Shown here piece by piece: positions 15,200 to 15,825 of a stretch of DNA of 15,825 bases. The notes below the pieces were generated by a model that made no database searches, was not told the DNA's origin, and saw only the letters and a program-made list of their open reading frames with translations. The DNA comes from Gemmatimonadaceae bacterium. Lineage in GTDB: Bacteria; Gemmatimonadota; Gemmatimonadetes; Gemmatimonadales; Gemmatimonadaceae. A program made the position numbers and the translations under genes. Location of the stretch: the NCBI GenBank assembly GCA_025357975.1, contig JANYKY010000496.1, forward strand, positions 1 through 15,825, given 5' to 3'. Each line of letters begins with the position of its first letter. Position 1 is the stretch's first letter.

Positions 15200-15571
15200 T
15201 CAGGTGCAAGTCAGCAGCCCACTAGTCGAAAACGAGCACGTTTTCGTAGTCAAGCCATGGGTGGCCGAGGCGGTCCACGATGATGGCGGGCCGGCAGTCG
15301 CCGTCGCGGTTACGGTCACGCTTTGCGATGCGACAAAGCCTTGCATCGCTGTGATTCCGCTAGCCGTTCCGCCGAAGTAGGCACCGGCGCTATCAGCTGC
15401 GAAACTTTCTTCATAGGTCGCGAGATTGCGCAGATCGCTCTTCATCGCCGCCACATAGGCCTTCTCCTTTGTGCTGGCGAATTTCGGAATCGCGATCGCG
15501 GCGAGAATTCCGATGATGACGATCACAATCAATAGCTCGATAAGCGTAAATCCACGTGTTGCTCGCAGCAT
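15200..15571 (-). CDS. Type IV pilin-like protein (prepilin)
   Basis: A 123-residue prepilin. The class III signal TRG/FTLIE places cleavage after Gly7, leaving Phe as the N-methylated first residue and Glu at mature position 5. The hydrophobic helix ELLIVIVIIGILAAIAIPKF drives membrane insertion and filament packing. The short globular part carries two cysteines near the end (C112, C122), a likely disulfide loop as in many pilins. The size fits a small major pilin or a pseudopilin of a type II secretion system; the sequence cannot decide. Start ATG has a very strong GAGGAGG. No assembly genes (pilB, pilD, pilQ) are in the window, so it is encoded apart from its machinery. Confidence 0.93.
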   Translation of the reverse strand: MLRATRGFTLIELLIVIVIIGILAAIAIPKFASTKEKAYVAAMKSDLRNLATYEESFAADSAGAYFGGTASGITAMQGFVASQSVTVTATATAGPPSSWTASATHGLTTKTCSFSTSGLLTCT

Positions 15572-15699
15572 GTTGCCTCCTCAGTGAGTGATGTTCTGCA
15601 GACAAGCTGGACGGATCCCAATCGTTTGAAGCACGAAATCCCTGCGGGAAGTATTTTTTTACTGCACACTGTCGCACGAAACCATGAGAGTGAGGCTGC
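15572..15699. promoter_or_regulatory. Divergent pilin / pntA intergenic region
   Basis: 128 bp between divergent starts, so promoters for both genes are expected here. It contains two direct copies of GCACGAAA (15631-15638 and 15674-15681), 43 bp apart, and an A/T tract (15652-15660). The spacing is close to four helical turns, so a shared regulator site is possible. No clear -35/-10 pair or sigma-54 -24/-12 pattern was found, so specific promoters are not called. Confidence 0.35.
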
Positions 15700-15825
15700 A
15701 TGCGCGTAGCAGTACCGGATGAGATAAGTGATGGTGAAAATCGAGTAGCGCTCGTCCCCGATGTAATTCCCCAGCTTCTTAAAATCGGGCACACGGTGGT
15801 CATCCAGGCCGGCGCTGGATCAAGA
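15700..15825 (+). CDS. pntA: NAD(P) transhydrogenase alpha subunit, N-terminal fragment
   Basis: Open frame running off the right edge; 42 codons are visible. The translation begins MRVAVPDEI, then ENRVALVPDVIPQLLKIGH and VVIQAGAGS. This matches the N-terminal nucleotide-binding domain shared by the PntA alpha subunit and alanine dehydrogenase (MRI.VP.E...ENRVA..P..V..L...GH.V....GAG pattern). The membrane-bound enzyme couples hydride transfer from NADH to NADP+ to proton import. GAGG lies four bases before the ATG. With only 42 residues, alanine dehydrogenase cannot be strictly excluded, but VPDEI/ALVPD fits PntA better by memory of both families. It diverges from the pilin gene. Confidence 0.75.
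   Translation, partial: MRVAVPDEISDGENRVALVPDVIPQLLKIGHTVVIQAGAGSR

Noticed and set aside
15637..15660. TCCC/GGGA mini-hairpin followed by a T-run on the plus strand as a terminator
   Set aside because: The stem is only four pairs, the T-run is separated from it, and no plus-strand transcript is expected to end there, since it lies between divergent genes.
15572..15699. Sigma-54 promoter for the pilin gene
   Set aside because: Pilin genes often use -24/-12 promoters, but no TGGCAC-N5-TTGC-like pattern was found on the minus strand.

Overview
This 15.8-kb window is a densely packed bacterial chromosome segment, roughly 57% G+C by eye. It has short spacers, many stop/start overlaps (GTGA, ATGA, TGATG) and no sign of insertion sequences, CRISPR, prophage or tRNA/rRNA genes. 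The mix of a type IV pilin-like gene, a lipoprotein signal, a periplasmic penicillin acylase and a c-di-GMP riboswitch points to a Gram-negative, soil- or sediment-type organism. The overall flavour is compatible with Gemmatimonadota, but that is an inference from memory of gene content and was not tested.

Left part (1-6422, all minus strand, read right to left): an MHS-type MFS transporter, a class A-like serine beta-lactamase, a 3-hydroxyisobutyrate-dehydrogenase-family reductase, pyrR, pyrB, pyrC and a coiled-coil protein cut by the window edge. All junctions except reductase/pyrR (42 bp) overlap, so this is probably one transcription unit. It ends with the aspartate transcarbamylase and dihydroorotase steps of pyrimidine synthesis.

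Middle part (6512-13845): a DUF4126 membrane protein, a YdcF/SanA-type DUF218 membrane protein, a divergent single-pass coiled-coil membrane protein, and a minus-strand group. In transcription order that group is a secreted alanine-rich protein, a short-chain dehydrogenase, a lipoprotein, a penicillin-acylase-family Ntn hydrolase and a small membrane protein. A small plus-strand two-helix membrane protein follows. It converges on the next gene at a perfect 10-bp hairpin that can act as a two-way terminator.

Right part (13874-15825): this is the most interesting piece. An M15/DUF882-type peptidase with two calcium-loop motifs inserted in its catalytic core is preceded by a GEMM-I (c-di-GMP-I class) riboswitch. 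The 3' end of the riboswitch abuts the peptidase ribosome binding site. A type IV pilin-like gene lies just upstream on the same strand. Diverging from the pilin, the first 42 codons of a proton-translocating transhydrogenase alpha subunit run off the right edge. Together, the pilin, second-messenger riboswitch and wall-acting peptidase suggest a small module tied to surface or sessile lifestyle.
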